A stretch of 64,000 nt of DNA, taken from Pontibacter sp. E15-1. Its GTDB lineage: Bacteria; Bacteroidota; Bacteroidia; Cytophagales; Hymenobacteraceae. The stretch covers positions 104,676 to 168,675 of the forward strand of contig NZ_JAKVIR010000009.1 of the NCBI RefSeq assembly GCF_022601975.1. Direction: 5' to 3'. Made by a program: the position numbers and the translations under genes. The notes below the pieces were generated by a model, which saw only the letters and a program-made list of their open reading frames with translations, was not told the DNA's origin and did no database searches. Shown piece by piece: positions 35,333-45,077 of the stretch (position 1 is its first letter; every line of letters begins with the position of its first letter).

Positions 35333-35992
35333 TTAGCGGCCGAATGTGAAACCGACAGTTGCCATGATGGTCGAGTGACGGGCTCCGGTCAGGTCACCCT
35401 CGAAGTACTCCTCTGGGTTTTTGTCCACAAAGTCTGTCAGGCTGCCATTATAACGCACGCCCAGCGTGATGCCGCTGCTGGTGGCAAACCCCAGGCCGGC
35501 TGCATAACCGATCTCGAACCGCTTAAAGCCGTCGATGTCGCGGTCTGTTGTGGTGGAAGAGTAGGGCTCACCGTTCAACGACTCTTTGATCTTGTTGTTG
35601 ACGCTGAGCAGGTATGACGCCTGCGGACCCGCTTCAAAGTAAATCGGGCCGGCTTTGATTTTTGCCAGCACCGGCAGGTCAAGGTAGTTGTAGTTCATCT
35701 CGCCTTTGCGCTCCAGCGTGCCCAGTGGCGAGCTTATTTCGGAGTCCTGGTACTTAAAGCCTTTGTTCGAGTAGAGCAATTCTGGCTGGATGAAGAAAAA
35801 ATTCTCGACAACCGGAATGCCATAGGTAAGCCCTGCGTGAAAGCCGACTTTGTTCTCGTACCTGGACTCATTTTTCAGGTCGCCTTCGAGGTTCGAAAAG
35901 TTAGCGCCGCCTCTGATTCCCAAACCAGATTGAGCCTGTGCCGCCACTAAAGAGGCCAGCACGAATGCAAATGAGAATAATAGCTTTTTCAT
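35333..35992 (-). CDS. PorT-type outer-membrane beta-barrel protein 2
   Basis: 219 residues from the ATG at 35990-35992 (MKKLLFSFAFVLASLVAAQAQ). Family phrases: GIRGGANFSNLEGD, IQPELLYSNKGFKYQD, YLDLPVLAKIKAGPIYFEAGPQASYLL. Very similar in sequence to the next gene (same GPLYFEAGPQ and VLAKV blocks), so the two are recent paralogues. Has its own terminator, so probably separately transcribed. Confidence 0.87.
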   Translation of the reverse strand: MKKLLFSFAFVLASLVAAQAQSGLGIRGGANFSNLEGDLKNESRYENKVGFHAGLTYGIPVVENFFFIQPELLYSNKGFKYQDSEISSPLGTLERKGEMNYNYLDLPVLAKIKAGPIYFEAGPQASYLLSVNNKIKESLNGEPYSSTTTDRDIDGFKRFEIGYAAGLGFATSSGITLGVRYNGSLTDFVDKNPEEYFEGDLTGARHSTIMATVGFTFGR

Positions 35993-36262
35993 AAGTTTAC
36001 GTGTGTTGTTCTGCATACCCTGCAAACGCACGGCATACAGGTAAATTGAAAATTAGAGGTTAAAAATTTGTGATGTTGCACATGCAAGCCCTATTGAGCC
36101 GCCCGGTAAACGCGCGCCATTTTCCGGTGTTCAGGGGGCTGTGTCTGCAGCTTGCGGAGGACATTACAACAAGTAGGCCAAAATATAAAAATGGCCTATA
36201 TAGTAACTGCAATTCTGTGAAACATCGTTTTGGGAGGGCAGAAAGTAACCCAGTGGAAGCAA

Positions 36263-36292
36263 AAGAAGCCCGACGCTAGCCGGGCTTCTTCA
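36263..36292 (-). terminator. Terminator of the third PorT-type barrel gene
   Basis: AAGAAGCCCG (36263-36272) with CGGGCTTCTT (36281-36290). Lies 40 bases past the stop of the minus-strand gene at 36330. Confidence 0.78.
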
Positions 36293-36329
36293 TTTCATAG
36301 ATTTAGATTGTACTAAGGCAAACCGCTTC

Positions 36330-36917
36330 TTATCTGCTTGGCAGCATATACCCTACCGTCAGCATAAACACGTCGTTGCGTCTGTCAGAAACACTCGCAT
36401 CATCGTTCAGCTTTGAAACATCGCCGTTGTAGCGCACGCCAATGCTAAGCCCCAGTGGGGTAGAGGCAAGGCCGATACCTGCTGCATAGCCAAAGCTGGT
36501 GGCTTTGTAAAAATCAAGGTCATCCACAACGTTGTTTCCGCCTTCCTCAATATCGCCGCCAATCCGGAACGATACCTGCGGGCCAGCCTCAAAATAGAGG
36601 GGGCCAGCATTTACTTTGGCCAGCACCGGCACGTCGATATAGCTTAGCTTTATCTTGCGGTTGTCGTCCTTCGACTCAGCGCCTTTTTTAGAGAATAGTA
36701 CTTCCGGCTGCAGCGAGAGGAAGTTATCGGAGGTCAGGGCAATCTGCGAGGTGATACCCGCATGAAAGCCAAACATTCTGTCTGAATAGTCGGTAGGGTC
36801 ATCGCCAGTCAGGCCAGAGTAGTTGGCACCTACGCGCACACCGAATCGTGGCGTCTGCGCCTGGGCAGCTACCACTGTAGTTAAGATAAAAGCAAAAAGC
36901 AAAAGTGTCTTCTTCAT
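36330..36917 (-). CDS. PorT-type outer-membrane beta-barrel protein 3
   Basis: 195 residues. Signal peptide MKKTLLLFAFILTTVVAAQAQ; barrel motifs GVRVGANYSGLTGD, LSLQPEVLFSKKGAE, YIDVPVLAKVNAGPLYFEAGPQ; a terminal strand ending in ML..SR. Paralogue of the previous gene. Long gene-free region upstream. Confidence 0.87.
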   Translation of the reverse strand: MKKTLLLFAFILTTVVAAQAQTPRFGVRVGANYSGLTGDDPTDYSDRMFGFHAGITSQIALTSDNFLSLQPEVLFSKKGAESKDDNRKIKLSYIDVPVLAKVNAGPLYFEAGPQVSFRIGGDIEEGGNNVVDDLDFYKATSFGYAAGIGLASTPLGLSIGVRYNGDVSKLNDDASVSDRRNDVFMLTVGYMLPSR

Positions 36918-37586
36918 AAGGTCATTTTTAGTGAAAACTTGTGTTCATCGGGACCTAGGGCAGAACCATAGGCGTCCAATGTAAGGCTATTACGCAGCAT
37001 CTGGAGAAAGGTATAGGTCGAAAAGCTTATTTTGGTGACAGTGGGACACAATCTGGTTAACCGCAGTCCAGGCTAAAGGAAAAAACACCCTATATAGTAT
37101 ACAAGCTATGGCTTATGCTAAGGAGGTATAAACCAAACGGTTCCGTTTTAAAGTTTTTGACCCTTGAGATGCTGGCGCTTTATGGAAAAGGCCTTGTAAA
37201 AAGTTCAATTTTAGTTTCTGTGCTTATCGCCAGTAGCCACTCGACAGCCTGTATTTCTTTAAGAAACCTATAGACTAAAGCCATGTGCCCGGTATAACTT
37301 TGGAGAGATTAAGCCTTGCAGACGGTAGGGAGAGGGTGGCTAAAAAGCAAGAGACAGTGTCATTAAAGCACAAGGAGCAGCAATAATTAATTTTAAGTGT
37401 TAAAGTAACACTGCATGTTGCAAATTATAAACGTGTTTTATACATTTAATGAAGTATGATGCTAGGCTGTTATATATCAGAGTATTGCAGGGTGACAAAG
37501 CTTTAGATGCTAAGATCGAAAAATTTGTTGTCTGTACTTTTAATCTCTTACGCAATTAATGTCTCTCTAAATTTAATGAAACGATT
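36918..37586. other. Long gene-free region upstream of the GH43 gene
   Basis: 669 AT-rich bases with no credible gene or RNA. One short perfect palindrome, AAACGGTTCCGTTT (37135-37148), could be an operator. The length and the secreted-hydrolase gene that follows suggest regulatory DNA, but I cannot identify sites with confidence. Confidence 0.45.
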
Positions 37587-39311
37587 ATGAAAAAGAACCT
37601 TTACAGAATTCCGGCGCTTTGCCTTTTGTTTGTCTTTATGCTGTCGTCCCGGCTATATGCACTGGACGGGAATTACGGCTCACATGACCCCGGGGCGCTT
37701 ATCAAAGACGGTAATAAATACTGGATGTTCACCACCGGGGCGGGTATATACGCTGCCTATTCAGAAGACCTGATTACCTGGACGCCGGGCCCACAGACCA
37801 TATTTCCGATCGGTACCTGGCCCGCATGGATCAATCAGGCTGTGCCTGGGTTTAACGGCGATTTCTGGGCACCGGAATGCGTATTTCTGAACGGCCGCTA
37901 TTACCTCTATTATTCCTGCTCCACCTTTGGCTCCACCAGGTCAGCGATCGGTGTGGCCTCCAGCCCTACACTGGACCAGAACTCCCCTAATTATCAATGG
38001 ACAGACCATGGGCAGGTGGTTGCCTCAACCGTGAGCTCTGACGTGAACGCAATCGACCCGGCCATCTTCAAAGACACGAATGGCAAGGTATACATGACGT
38101 ATGGCTCTTTTTCGGCAGGCATAGGTGTAGTGGAGCTTGAGCCGACTACAGGGAAATTAAAGGCAGGAGCGGCGATCGCAAAAGTGGCAGGAGGCAACGG
38201 TGCTTCCTGGGAGGCGCCTTACCTTTTTAAGGAAGGCCAGTATTACTACATGATCGTGAACAGAGGATTTTGCTGCAGAGGATCTAACAGTACCTACTAT
38301 CTGGTGATGGGACGCTCAACCAGCGTGAACGGCCCCTATGTGGACAAGGCAGGCGTAAACCTGAAAAGCGGGGGAGGCACGACCATTCTTGGGTCTTCGG
38401 GGAAGTATGTGGGGCCGGGACACTTTGGTTTGCTGCGCGAGAATGGGTATAACTTCGTGTCCTTGCACTACTATGACAAGGATGACAACGGGAACGCGAA
38501 ACTGGATATAGCGAACTTAGGATTTGATGCGGCTGGCTGGCCCTTTCTCACCCGGGACTGGGTAGCGGCCGGAAGGTATAAGGTAAAAAACCAAAACAGT
38601 CAGCTCGTCTGGGACTCGTGGGGGTGTACCGGCAAACTGGGCGAGCGGCTGGCACAGGGCAGTTGGGCAAGCCTCACATGCCAGCAGTGGGATTTTACCC
38701 CGGTCGGTAACGGCGTATACACCATCAAGTCGGCCCAAAGCGGCCTCGCCCTCAGCCTGACCCCAGCCGCAGCAGGCACATGCAACACAGCCTGGGGCAC
38801 GAAACTGGAACTGGCCACGCCGCAGAGTATCGACTGCCAGAAGTTTAAGATTGAGAGGGCCATTGATGGGGCCTGTGTTTTCAGGTCGCTGGCAAACAAT
38901 GCGATCGTAGAGGTGCCCTACGCTTCTACAGCATCGGGCACCGAACTCGCGGTTTGGGGAAACACCGGATGCAGGTGCCAGCGCTGGTACATCGAAAACC
39001 CACTGCAGGCTGCGGCTGCCGCTCCTTTAAATACGGTGGTAAAGCCAGAAGCCAATAGCCTGATGGCATACCCCAACCCGGCCACGAGCCAGTCTTCCAT
39101 CGCATTCTCTCTAAAGCAGGGAGGCGCATATCGCCTGCTGCTCTACGACACAAGCGGAAAGCTGCTTGAGATTTTAGACAGCGGCCTATTGCCAGCAAAC
39201 GGACAGGGGCAGCACACATTAGAAGCTGGGAAATATGCTCAAGGTATGTATCTGCTTCAATTGGTAACCGGCACTGAAGTAGTCAGCCACCGCATTATCG
39301 TACGGAAATAG
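37587..39311 (+). CDS. Secreted GH43 arabinosidase-like enzyme with ricin-type domain and T9SS tag
   Basis: 574 residues. Signal peptide about 1-25; GH43 five-bladed propeller about 30-325 with the acid/base set Asp34 (HDPGALIKDG), Asp157 (AIDPAIFK) and Glu209 (SWEAPYLF); a ricin-type beta-trefoil carbohydrate-binding domain about 330-475 (three QW-type repeats, ending CQRWYIE); and a type A T9SS C-terminal sorting domain about 485-574 (MAYPNPATS .. GMYLLQL .. RIIVRK). Closest in style to arabinan endo-1,5-alpha-arabinosidases. It is exported by T9SS and probably attacks plant arabinan. No SusC/D or sugar genes nearby. Confidence 0.9.
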   Translation: MKKNLYRIPALCLLFVFMLSSRLYALDGNYGSHDPGALIKDGNKYWMFTTGAGIYAAYSEDLITWTPGPQTIFPIGTWPAWINQAVPGFNGDFWAPECVFLNGRYYLYYSCSTFGSTRSAIGVASSPTLDQNSPNYQWTDHGQVVASTVSSDVNAIDPAIFKDTNGKVYMTYGSFSAGIGVVELEPTTGKLKAGAAIAKVAGGNGASWEAPYLFKEGQYYYMIVNRGFCCRGSNSTYYLVMGRSTSVNGPYVDKAGVNLKSGGGTTILGSSGKYVGPGHFGLLRENGYNFVSLHYYDKDDNGNAKLDIANLGFDAAGWPFLTRDWVAAGRYKVKNQNSQLVWDSWGCTGKLGERLAQGSWASLTCQQWDFTPVGNGVYTIKSAQSGLALSLTPAAAGTCNTAWGTKLELATPQSIDCQKFKIERAIDGACVFRSLANNAIVEVPYASTASGTELAVWGNTGCRCQRWYIENPLQAAAAAPLNTVVKPEANSLMAYPNPATSQSSIAFSLKQGGAYRLLLYDTSGKLLEILDSGLLPANGQGQHTLEAGKYAQGMYLLQLVTGTEVVSHRIIVRK

Positions 39312-39339
39312 TTCGCTGCCATAGGCACAGTACGGTATA

Positions 39340-39383
39340 AAAACAGCAACAGCCCTCGCAGTCATGAGGGCTGTTGCTGTTTT
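39340..39383. terminator. Bidirectional terminator between GH43 and yifB
   Basis: 18-base stem AAAACAGCAACAGCCCTC (39340-39357) with 39366-39383, extendable through GGTAT/ATACC. The two genes converge here. Confidence 0.9.
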
Positions 39384-39458
39384 ATACCGATTTGCAAACT
39401 CAACTGCCTGTGCTATGCGGCAGCCGCATAGGATGGAAAGGTATGGTTTTTAGTCCTG

Positions 39459-41000
39459 TCAGCTTCCGGCCCAGCCTTCGCGGTCGAGGCTGCGGTACTG
39501 TATGGCTTCGGCCAGATGTTCTATTTTGATGGCCTCACTATCTGCAAGGTCCGCAATGGTTCGGCTCACTTTCAGGATGCGGTCGTAGGCGCGGGCAGAG
39601 AGGCCCAGCCGCTCCATGGCCGTCTTCAGCAGGGTGCGACCGGCCTCATTTATCTGGCATACTTCCTTCACCATCTGCGAGGGCATCATGGCGTTGGAGT
39701 GCACCTGGGGCATGTCCTTGAATCGCTCAGTCTGCAGCCTGCGGGCAACTTCCACGCGCTCGCGCACCGTGGCGCTGTCTTCGGCCTTGCGCGTGGCCGT
39801 CATTTCGTCAAACGTGACGGGCGTCACCTCCACGTGCAGGTCGATGCGGTCCAGCAACGGGCCGCTTACCTTGTTCAGGTAGCGCTGCACCACGCCGGGC
39901 CCGCACACGCAATCTTTCTCCGGATGATTATAATAGCCACAGGGGCAGGGGTTCATACTGGCCACCAGCATAAAGTTGGCCGGAAAATCGAGGGTGGTTT
40001 TGGCGCGGGAGATCGTGACGCGGCGTTCTTCGAGCGGCTGCCGCATCACCTCCAGCACCGTGCGCTTAAACTCCGGCAGCTCATCCAGAAACAGCACGCC
40101 GTTGTGCGCCAGCGAAATCTCGCCGGGCTGCGGAATGCCGCCGCCCCCTACCAGGGCTACATCGGATATGGTATGGTGCGGCGAGCGGTATGGGCGGGTG
40201 GTCAGGAGAGAGGCCGCCTCGCCGAGCTTGCCGGCCACCGAGTGGATTTTGGTCGTTTCCAGCGCCTCGTGCATTGAGAGGGGCGGCAGGATAGAGGGAA
40301 GGCGCTTGGCCAGCATCGTTTTGCCAGCGCCCGGTGGGCCGATCATAATCACGTTGTGGCCACCGGCGGCGGCAATTTCCAGGGCCCGCTTGATGTTTTC
40401 CTGCCCCTGCACATCGGCAAAGTCAGCCGCATACAGGTCCACCGTTCCCTGAAACACTTCCCGGGTGTTGATCACCACCGGCGGGATCTCGCGCTTCCCG
40501 TCCAGAAACTCAATGGCCTCTAAAATCGTGGTCACCCCGATCACGTCCAGATTGTTCACGATGGCCGCCTCTACAGCGTTCTGAGCTGGCAGTATAATCC
40601 CCTTAAAGCCTTCTTTGCGGGCTTGGATGGCAATCGGCAGCACCCCTTTCAGGGGGCGCAGCGACCCGTCGAGCGACAGCTCGCCCATAATCATGTACTC
40701 CGACACTCTGGCGAGTCCCATCTGCCCGGAAGCTGCCAGGATTCCCATGGCAATGGTCAGGTCGTAGGCCGAGCCCTCTTTACGGATATCGGCGGGGGCC
40801 ATGTTGATGACGATCTTCTGGCGCGGGATTTTATACCCATACTGCTTCAGCGCAGACTCGATCCGCTGCTCACCTTCTTTCACGGCGTTATCAGGCAAAC
40901 CAACCAGGAAATATTTGGTGCCGGCACTCACGTTTACCTCGATGGTAATGGTATAGGCGTTCACGCCCTGCACGGCGCTGCCAAAAGTTTTGATGAGCAT
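39459..41000 (-). CDS. YifB-family Mg-chelatase-like AAA ATPase (ComM-like)
   Basis: 513 residues. N-terminal Lon-protease-like fold (about 1-170), AAA+ core with Walker A GPPGAGKT (221-228), Walker B LFLDELPEF, a Cys-rich insert (CPCGYYNHPEKDCVCG) and a C-terminal Mg-chelatase lid. ComM relatives promote branch migration during natural transformation; that role is established for Vibrio and Haemophilus, not here. Full length. Divergent from the sensor kinase. Confidence 0.92.
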   Translation of the reverse strand: MLIKTFGSAVQGVNAYTITIEVNVSAGTKYFLVGLPDNAVKEGEQRIESALKQYGYKIPRQKIVINMAPADIRKEGSAYDLTIAMGILAASGQMGLARVSEYMIMGELSLDGSLRPLKGVLPIAIQARKEGFKGIILPAQNAVEAAIVNNLDVIGVTTILEAIEFLDGKREIPPVVINTREVFQGTVDLYAADFADVQGQENIKRALEIAAAGGHNVIMIGPPGAGKTMLAKRLPSILPPLSMHEALETTKIHSVAGKLGEAASLLTTRPYRSPHHTISDVALVGGGGIPQPGEISLAHNGVLFLDELPEFKRTVLEVMRQPLEERRVTISRAKTTLDFPANFMLVASMNPCPCGYYNHPEKDCVCGPGVVQRYLNKVSGPLLDRIDLHVEVTPVTFDEMTATRKAEDSATVRERVEVARRLQTERFKDMPQVHSNAMMPSQMVKEVCQINEAGRTLLKTAMERLGLSARAYDRILKVSRTIADLADSEAIKIEHLAEAIQYRSLDREGWAGS

Positions 41001-41220
41001 TTGTTCGGGATGAATTCTTTTTTTAGTGTAATTTGAAGGGCCAACATCCGGCCGGAAAACAAAGTTCTAAAATTGCACTAAATATAAAGAAAGGAATTTT
41101 GTTTTTGCTTTTTGGTTGAACTATTAGCCTGCATAAGCTGAAGACTTTAAAGGAAGAGTGGAGAAGCGGAGAGATGATATATATTTTTAGAAGTAGTGTT
41201 TTGAACAAAGCCATACCCTT

Positions 41221-43401
41221 ATGCAGCCCAAAAAGGAAGTAGCGCCTGCCCCCGCGCCAACCCAAAAGAGTACGCTGGTTATTTTCAACCAGGCGCAGAA
41301 CAAGGTGCGTGAACAGCTCATGCACGGGCAGCCACTGTCGGAGGTGCTCGAAACCCTGATCAAGGCGTTGCAGCAAGTGCACATGGGTATGAAAGGGGCC
41401 ATTCTGTCGGTAAACCAGGAAACGCAGACTCTCCATTCCGCGTGCGCCTCCGACCTGCCCAAGTCTTACACAGACCAGATTGAGGGATTGAAGGTGCGCC
41501 TTGGCGAAGGTTCGTGCGGGTCGGCGGCGTTTCTGAAGGAGCGCGTGATCGTGGAGAACATCGCGGCAGACAGTCGGTGGGGCGAGTTTCATATTGCACT
41601 GGACTATGGCTTGCGCGCCTGCTGGTCAGAGCCGATCCTATCGTCGGACAGAGCGAAAGTGCTGGGGACCTTTGCCATGTACTACGACACCGTGAAGACG
41701 CCTTTGGCAGAGGAGATTGAGCTGCTGGAACTAGCCGCGGGCCTGGCGGGCACGGCCATGGAGTGGCATCAGGTACTGAACGAGCGGAAGCTGCTGGAGA
41801 GCAACCTGCGGGAGGTAAACAGCGATTTGCTGGGGCTGAACAGAGACCTGGACAAACGCGTGCAAGACCGCACCACAGCGCTGGAGTATCAGAACAGGAT
41901 CAACAAAACCATTACAGACAATGCCACCGCTGCCCTGTTTATGATGAATGAGAATGGCTACTGTACCTTCATGAACCCCGCCGCTGTTGCCATGATCGGG
42001 TTTACGATGGAGGAGGTAAAGGAAAAGCCATTGCACGACCTGATACACCATACCCACCCGGACGGCACCCACTACCCGATGGCCGAGTGCCCCATAGACC
42101 GTGCCCTGCCCCAGGACAGCTCTGTGCGGGCGCATGAGGATGTGTTCATCCGAAAGGACGGGACGTTTTTCCCGGTGCTGTGCGCGGCAAGCCCGATAAA
42201 AGAGAACGGTGTGCCTGTGGGCACCGTGGTTGAGGTGCGCGACGTGACCAGGGAGAAGCAAGCCCAGCAGGAGATTGTCGAAAGCGCGGAGCGTTTCAAG
42301 ATGCTGCTGGAGGCCATGCCGCAATTGTCGTGGACGGCCAACGCAGCTGGCGAACTGGATTATATCAACGATCGCTGGATAAGCGACTATAGCCATGAAG
42401 ACCCCCAAATCTATGGCTTTGGCGCGACATGGATGAAGTCCGTGCACCCCGACGACGTGGCACACGTGGACAAGGCCTGGGCACACGCTGTGGCAACCGG
42501 CCAGAATTACGAGACAGTGTTCCGGATACGGCAGCTCGATGGCGTGCACCGCTGGCACCTTGTGCGGGCACTCCCGCTCCGCGACCGGCAGGGCAAGGTG
42601 ATGAAGTGGTTTGGCACAAGCACCGACATTCATGAGCAGCGCCTGGCCATGGAGCACCTGGCGCAAACCCAGGCGCAATTAGAGCAGGCCAACGGAGAGC
42701 TGAGCCAGAAAAACCAGGAGCTGACCCGCACCAACGCAGACCTGGATAACTTTATCTATACCGCCTCGCACGACCTTCGCGCCCCGATCATCAACCTGGA
42801 AGGGCTACTGGTGGCACTGGAAGAGGAGCTGGGGGAGCCGACAGAAAACATCCGGCCGTTGCTGGGCATGATGGACAGGGCGATTGTACGTTTCAAGAAA
42901 ACGATCGAAGACCTGACGGACATCTCAAAGACACAGCGAAACACGGACGAAGTCTCCGAGATCATTGACCTGCCCGAGCTGCTGGATGAGGTAAAGGAAA
43001 GTGTGTGCGAACTGATCAGGAAAGAGGCCGCCACCATAACAAGCGACTTCTCGGATATGAACACGATAAGGTTCTCCCAGAAGAATCTGCGCAGCATACT
43101 CTACAACCTGGTAAGCAACGCGATAAAATACCGTTCCCCGGAAAGGCCGGCTATGGTAAAAGTAAGCGCGGTGAAAGTGCACGATCAGGTGCGGCTGCGG
43201 GTGCAAGACAACGGGCTGGGGGTAAACATGAGCTATGCAGACCAGTTGTTCGGGATGTTCAAGCGCCTCCACGACCATGTAGAGGGATCGGGTGTAGGAC
43301 TATACATCGTGAAGCGGATCGTGGAAAATGCCAATGGCCGTATTGAGGTGCAAAGCGAGATAGGCGCAGGCACCACCATTGATGTATACCTGCCGCTGTA
43401 G
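41221..43401 (+). CDS. Sensor histidine kinase (GAF-PAS-PAS-HisKA-HATPase)
   Basis: 726 residues with no membrane segment: GAF about 20-175 (LHSACASDLPKSYTDQIEG, LGEGSCGSAAFLKERVIVENI), coiled coil about 185-225, PAS about 230-345, a PAS_3-type PAS about 350-465, coiled coil about 470-505, HisKA with phospho-acceptor His517 (YTASHDLRAP) and HATPase about 605-725 (NAIKYRSPERP, DNGLGVN, GSGVGLYIVKRI). A cytosolic sensor of light, gas or small-molecule signals by analogy; no response regulator is adjacent. The ATG is preceded by CATACCCTT. Confidence 0.92.
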   Translation: MQPKKEVAPAPAPTQKSTLVIFNQAQNKVREQLMHGQPLSEVLETLIKALQQVHMGMKGAILSVNQETQTLHSACASDLPKSYTDQIEGLKVRLGEGSCGSAAFLKERVIVENIAADSRWGEFHIALDYGLRACWSEPILSSDRAKVLGTFAMYYDTVKTPLAEEIELLELAAGLAGTAMEWHQVLNERKLLESNLREVNSDLLGLNRDLDKRVQDRTTALEYQNRINKTITDNATAALFMMNENGYCTFMNPAAVAMIGFTMEEVKEKPLHDLIHHTHPDGTHYPMAECPIDRALPQDSSVRAHEDVFIRKDGTFFPVLCAASPIKENGVPVGTVVEVRDVTREKQAQQEIVESAERFKMLLEAMPQLSWTANAAGELDYINDRWISDYSHEDPQIYGFGATWMKSVHPDDVAHVDKAWAHAVATGQNYETVFRIRQLDGVHRWHLVRALPLRDRQGKVMKWFGTSTDIHEQRLAMEHLAQTQAQLEQANGELSQKNQELTRTNADLDNFIYTASHDLRAPIINLEGLLVALEEELGEPTENIRPLLGMMDRAIVRFKKTIEDLTDISKTQRNTDEVSEIIDLPELLDEVKESVCELIRKEAATITSDFSDMNTIRFSQKNLRSILYNLVSNAIKYRSPERPAMVKVSAVKVHDQVRLRVQDNGLGVNMSYADQLFGMFKRLHDHVEGSGVGLYIVKRIVENANGRIEVQSEIGAGTTIDVYLPL

Positions 43402-43474
43402 CTAAAATCCTAACCAGTAATTTCTGATACCTGTTAGAAACGGACTGCTTTTGCAATACTACAGAGACAAGCAA

Positions 43475-43519
43475 AAAGAGCCTCCCTGCTTTTATACCCT
43501 AAAAGTAGGGAGGCTCTTT
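43475..43519. terminator. Bidirectional terminator between the kinase and the lipoprotein gene
   Basis: Perfect 13-base stem AAAGAGCCTCCCT (43475-43487) with 43507-43519 and a 19-base loop. Convergent genes. Confidence 0.88.
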
Positions 43520-43536
43520 AATTAGGTGCAATAAAG

Positions 43537-44181
43537 CTATTGCAGCCGCGTCATGTCCGGGTGTATCGGGAGGTATGTGCCCGTCACGTCTTCGCCGGGC
43601 TGATGCACGGTGATGGCGCTGCACACGCTGTCGGGCACCGTCACCTCAAAGGCAATGCCCTGCGGCTGCGCATCATACACATATACCTTTTGCTGTTGGG
43701 CGTTGGTATAATAGGCAAGCGGCTGCAGTTGCCCATACCCCTGCCTGATTTCGGGTAAGGAGTTGCCTGTGCCGATACCGCTGGCAGTCCGGAACCGCGG
43801 CGAGGTAACCTGCACCTGTTGCACCTTCGGCGGCGTGTCTTGGCCGTCAAAGTTATTGACGGTATACACGGCCACATACTGGCGCGGCCCGCTGTTGCCC
43901 TTGCTCACCCAGAACAATAGCGCCTTCCCCATCGCTGCGTCTCCGCTGTCTGCCTCGCCCAACGTGTTGTTGAGCTGTTCAGCCGTCATCCCTAACTGTA
44001 CCTGGCCGATACGCTCACCGGCTATAATCAGAAAGGCGCTGTCGGGAGCGGCAGGCGCTGCGGGTACGGTAGCGGCAGTGTCCGCTGTAGCGACAGGGTT
44101 AGCCTCTGCCGGGCTGCTGTTGTCGTGGGGTTGGCAGGAGAGCAGGCTGAAGATGAGTATAAGGTATAGCGGGTATTTCAT
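43537..44181 (-). CDS. Lipoprotein of unknown function
   Basis: 214 residues from the ATG at 44179-44181 (MKYPLYLILIFSLLSCQP, lipobox Cys16); the open frame upstream runs through a repeat and is not coding. An Ala/Pro/Thr-rich linker (about 20-50) is followed by a compact domain with IGQVQLGMTAEQLNNTLGEAD, which resembles the small SmpA/BLIP-like fold of envelope lipoproteins, and RQGYGQLQPLAYYT. Weak evidence for function. Confidence 0.72.
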   Translation of the reverse strand: MKYPLYLILIFSLLSCQPHDNSSPAEANPVATADTAATVPAAPAAPDSAFLIIAGERIGQVQLGMTAEQLNNTLGEADSGDAAMGKALLFWVSKGNSGPRQYVAVYTVNNFDGQDTPPKVQQVQVTSPRFRTASGIGTGNSLPEIRQGYGQLQPLAYYTNAQQQKVYVYDAQPQGIAFEVTVPDSVCSAITVHQPGEDVTGTYLPIHPDMTRLQ

Positions 44182-44242
44182 ACGGGAGATGGCTGGGGAA
44201 TAGTAGCCCAGCCAACCTGTATACGCAGCTGTGCCGCGCACC

Positions 44243-44419
44243 GACCTCACAGCGTCTGCAAGACCTGTGAGTGTCTGAGGCAATAGGCCGTTCCGATGCA
44301 AAAGAGACGCAGAATAGTGCGCCTTTACTTCCAGATCTATGCGCTTCTCCTGCACGAGTCTGACCTGGCAAAGGCTGTTGCGAAACGACACTCACAGGTC
44401 TTGCAGACACTGTGAGGTC
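44243..44419. repeat. MITE-like element, family 1, copy C
   Basis: Two 33-base ends (44243-44275 and 44387-44419) are inverted copies of each other with one mismatch: GACCTCACAGCGTCTGCAAG.. and GACACTCACAGGTCTTGCAG... The 111-base interior has no gene. Same unit as at 527-635 and 1296-1344. Lies between the lipoprotein gene and gmhA. Confidence 0.75.
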
Positions 44420-44442
44420 TTGTCTGGGGATGGCCTTCGAAC

Positions 44443-45021
44443 CTAGGTCAGCTTTTGCTCCAGCAGCAGGATCAGGATGTGGATTACCTTGATATGAATC
44501 TCCTGCACCCGGTCGGCATAGCCAAAGTGCGGCACGCGGATCTCCGCATCGCAAAGCGGAGCCAGTTTGCCGCCGTCTTTGCCCGTCAGGCCCACCACTT
44601 TCATACCCCTGGCTTTGGCCGCTTCAGCCGCTTTCAGCACGTTGCCGGAGTTGCCGCTGGTGCTGATGGCCAGCAGCACGTCGGCGGGGTTGCCCAGCGC
44701 CTCTACGTAGCGCGAGAACACGGCATCATACCCGTAGTCGTTGCTGACGCAGCTCATGTGGCTGGCATCCGAAATGGCGATGGCGGGCAGGGCGCGGCGG
44801 TCGTTGCGGTAGCGGCCGGTCAGCTCTTCGGCAAAGTGCATAGCATCGCACATCGAGCCGCCGTTGCCGCAGCTCAGTATCTTGCCCCCGTTTTGGATGG
44901 CGCTGGCCATGGTGTTGGCCGCCTGCTCAATGGCCGAAATGTTATGTTCGTCTTTCAAAAAGGCCGTCAGCACATCTTGTGCCTGTGTCAGTTCTGTGAG
45001 TATGGTTGTTGTAGCTGTCAT
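44443..45021 (-). CDS. gmhA: Sedoheptulose-7-phosphate isomerase GmhA
   Basis: First step of ADP-heptose synthesis for LPS core. 192 residues, a single SIS domain: the sugar-phosphate loop [22 protein letters not shown] (about 50-71), [11 protein letters not shown] (about 119-129) and the metal/His site near the C-terminus ([11 protein letters not shown]). Full length. Follows the MsbA-like gene by 56 bases on the same strand; both serve the LPS pathway, so an operon is likely. Confidence 0.92.
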   Translation of the reverse strand: MTATTTILTELTQAQDVLTAFLKDEHNISAIEQAANTMASAIQNGGKILSCGNGGSMCDAMHFAEELTGRYRNDRRALPAIAISDASHMSCVSNDYGYDAVFSRYVEALGNPADVLLAISTSGNSGNVLKAAEAAKARGMKVVGLTGKDGGKLAPLCDAEIRVPHFGYADRVQEIHIKVIHILILLLEQKLT

Positions 45022-45077
45022 GTATGGTATGTGCGTGGCGAACGCCGCCGCTTATGCGTTGTGGGGTAACAGTTATG

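Noticed and set aside
36070..36279. 69-codon frame between barrel genes
   Set aside because: It runs into the terminator at 36263-36292 and has no protein-like pattern.
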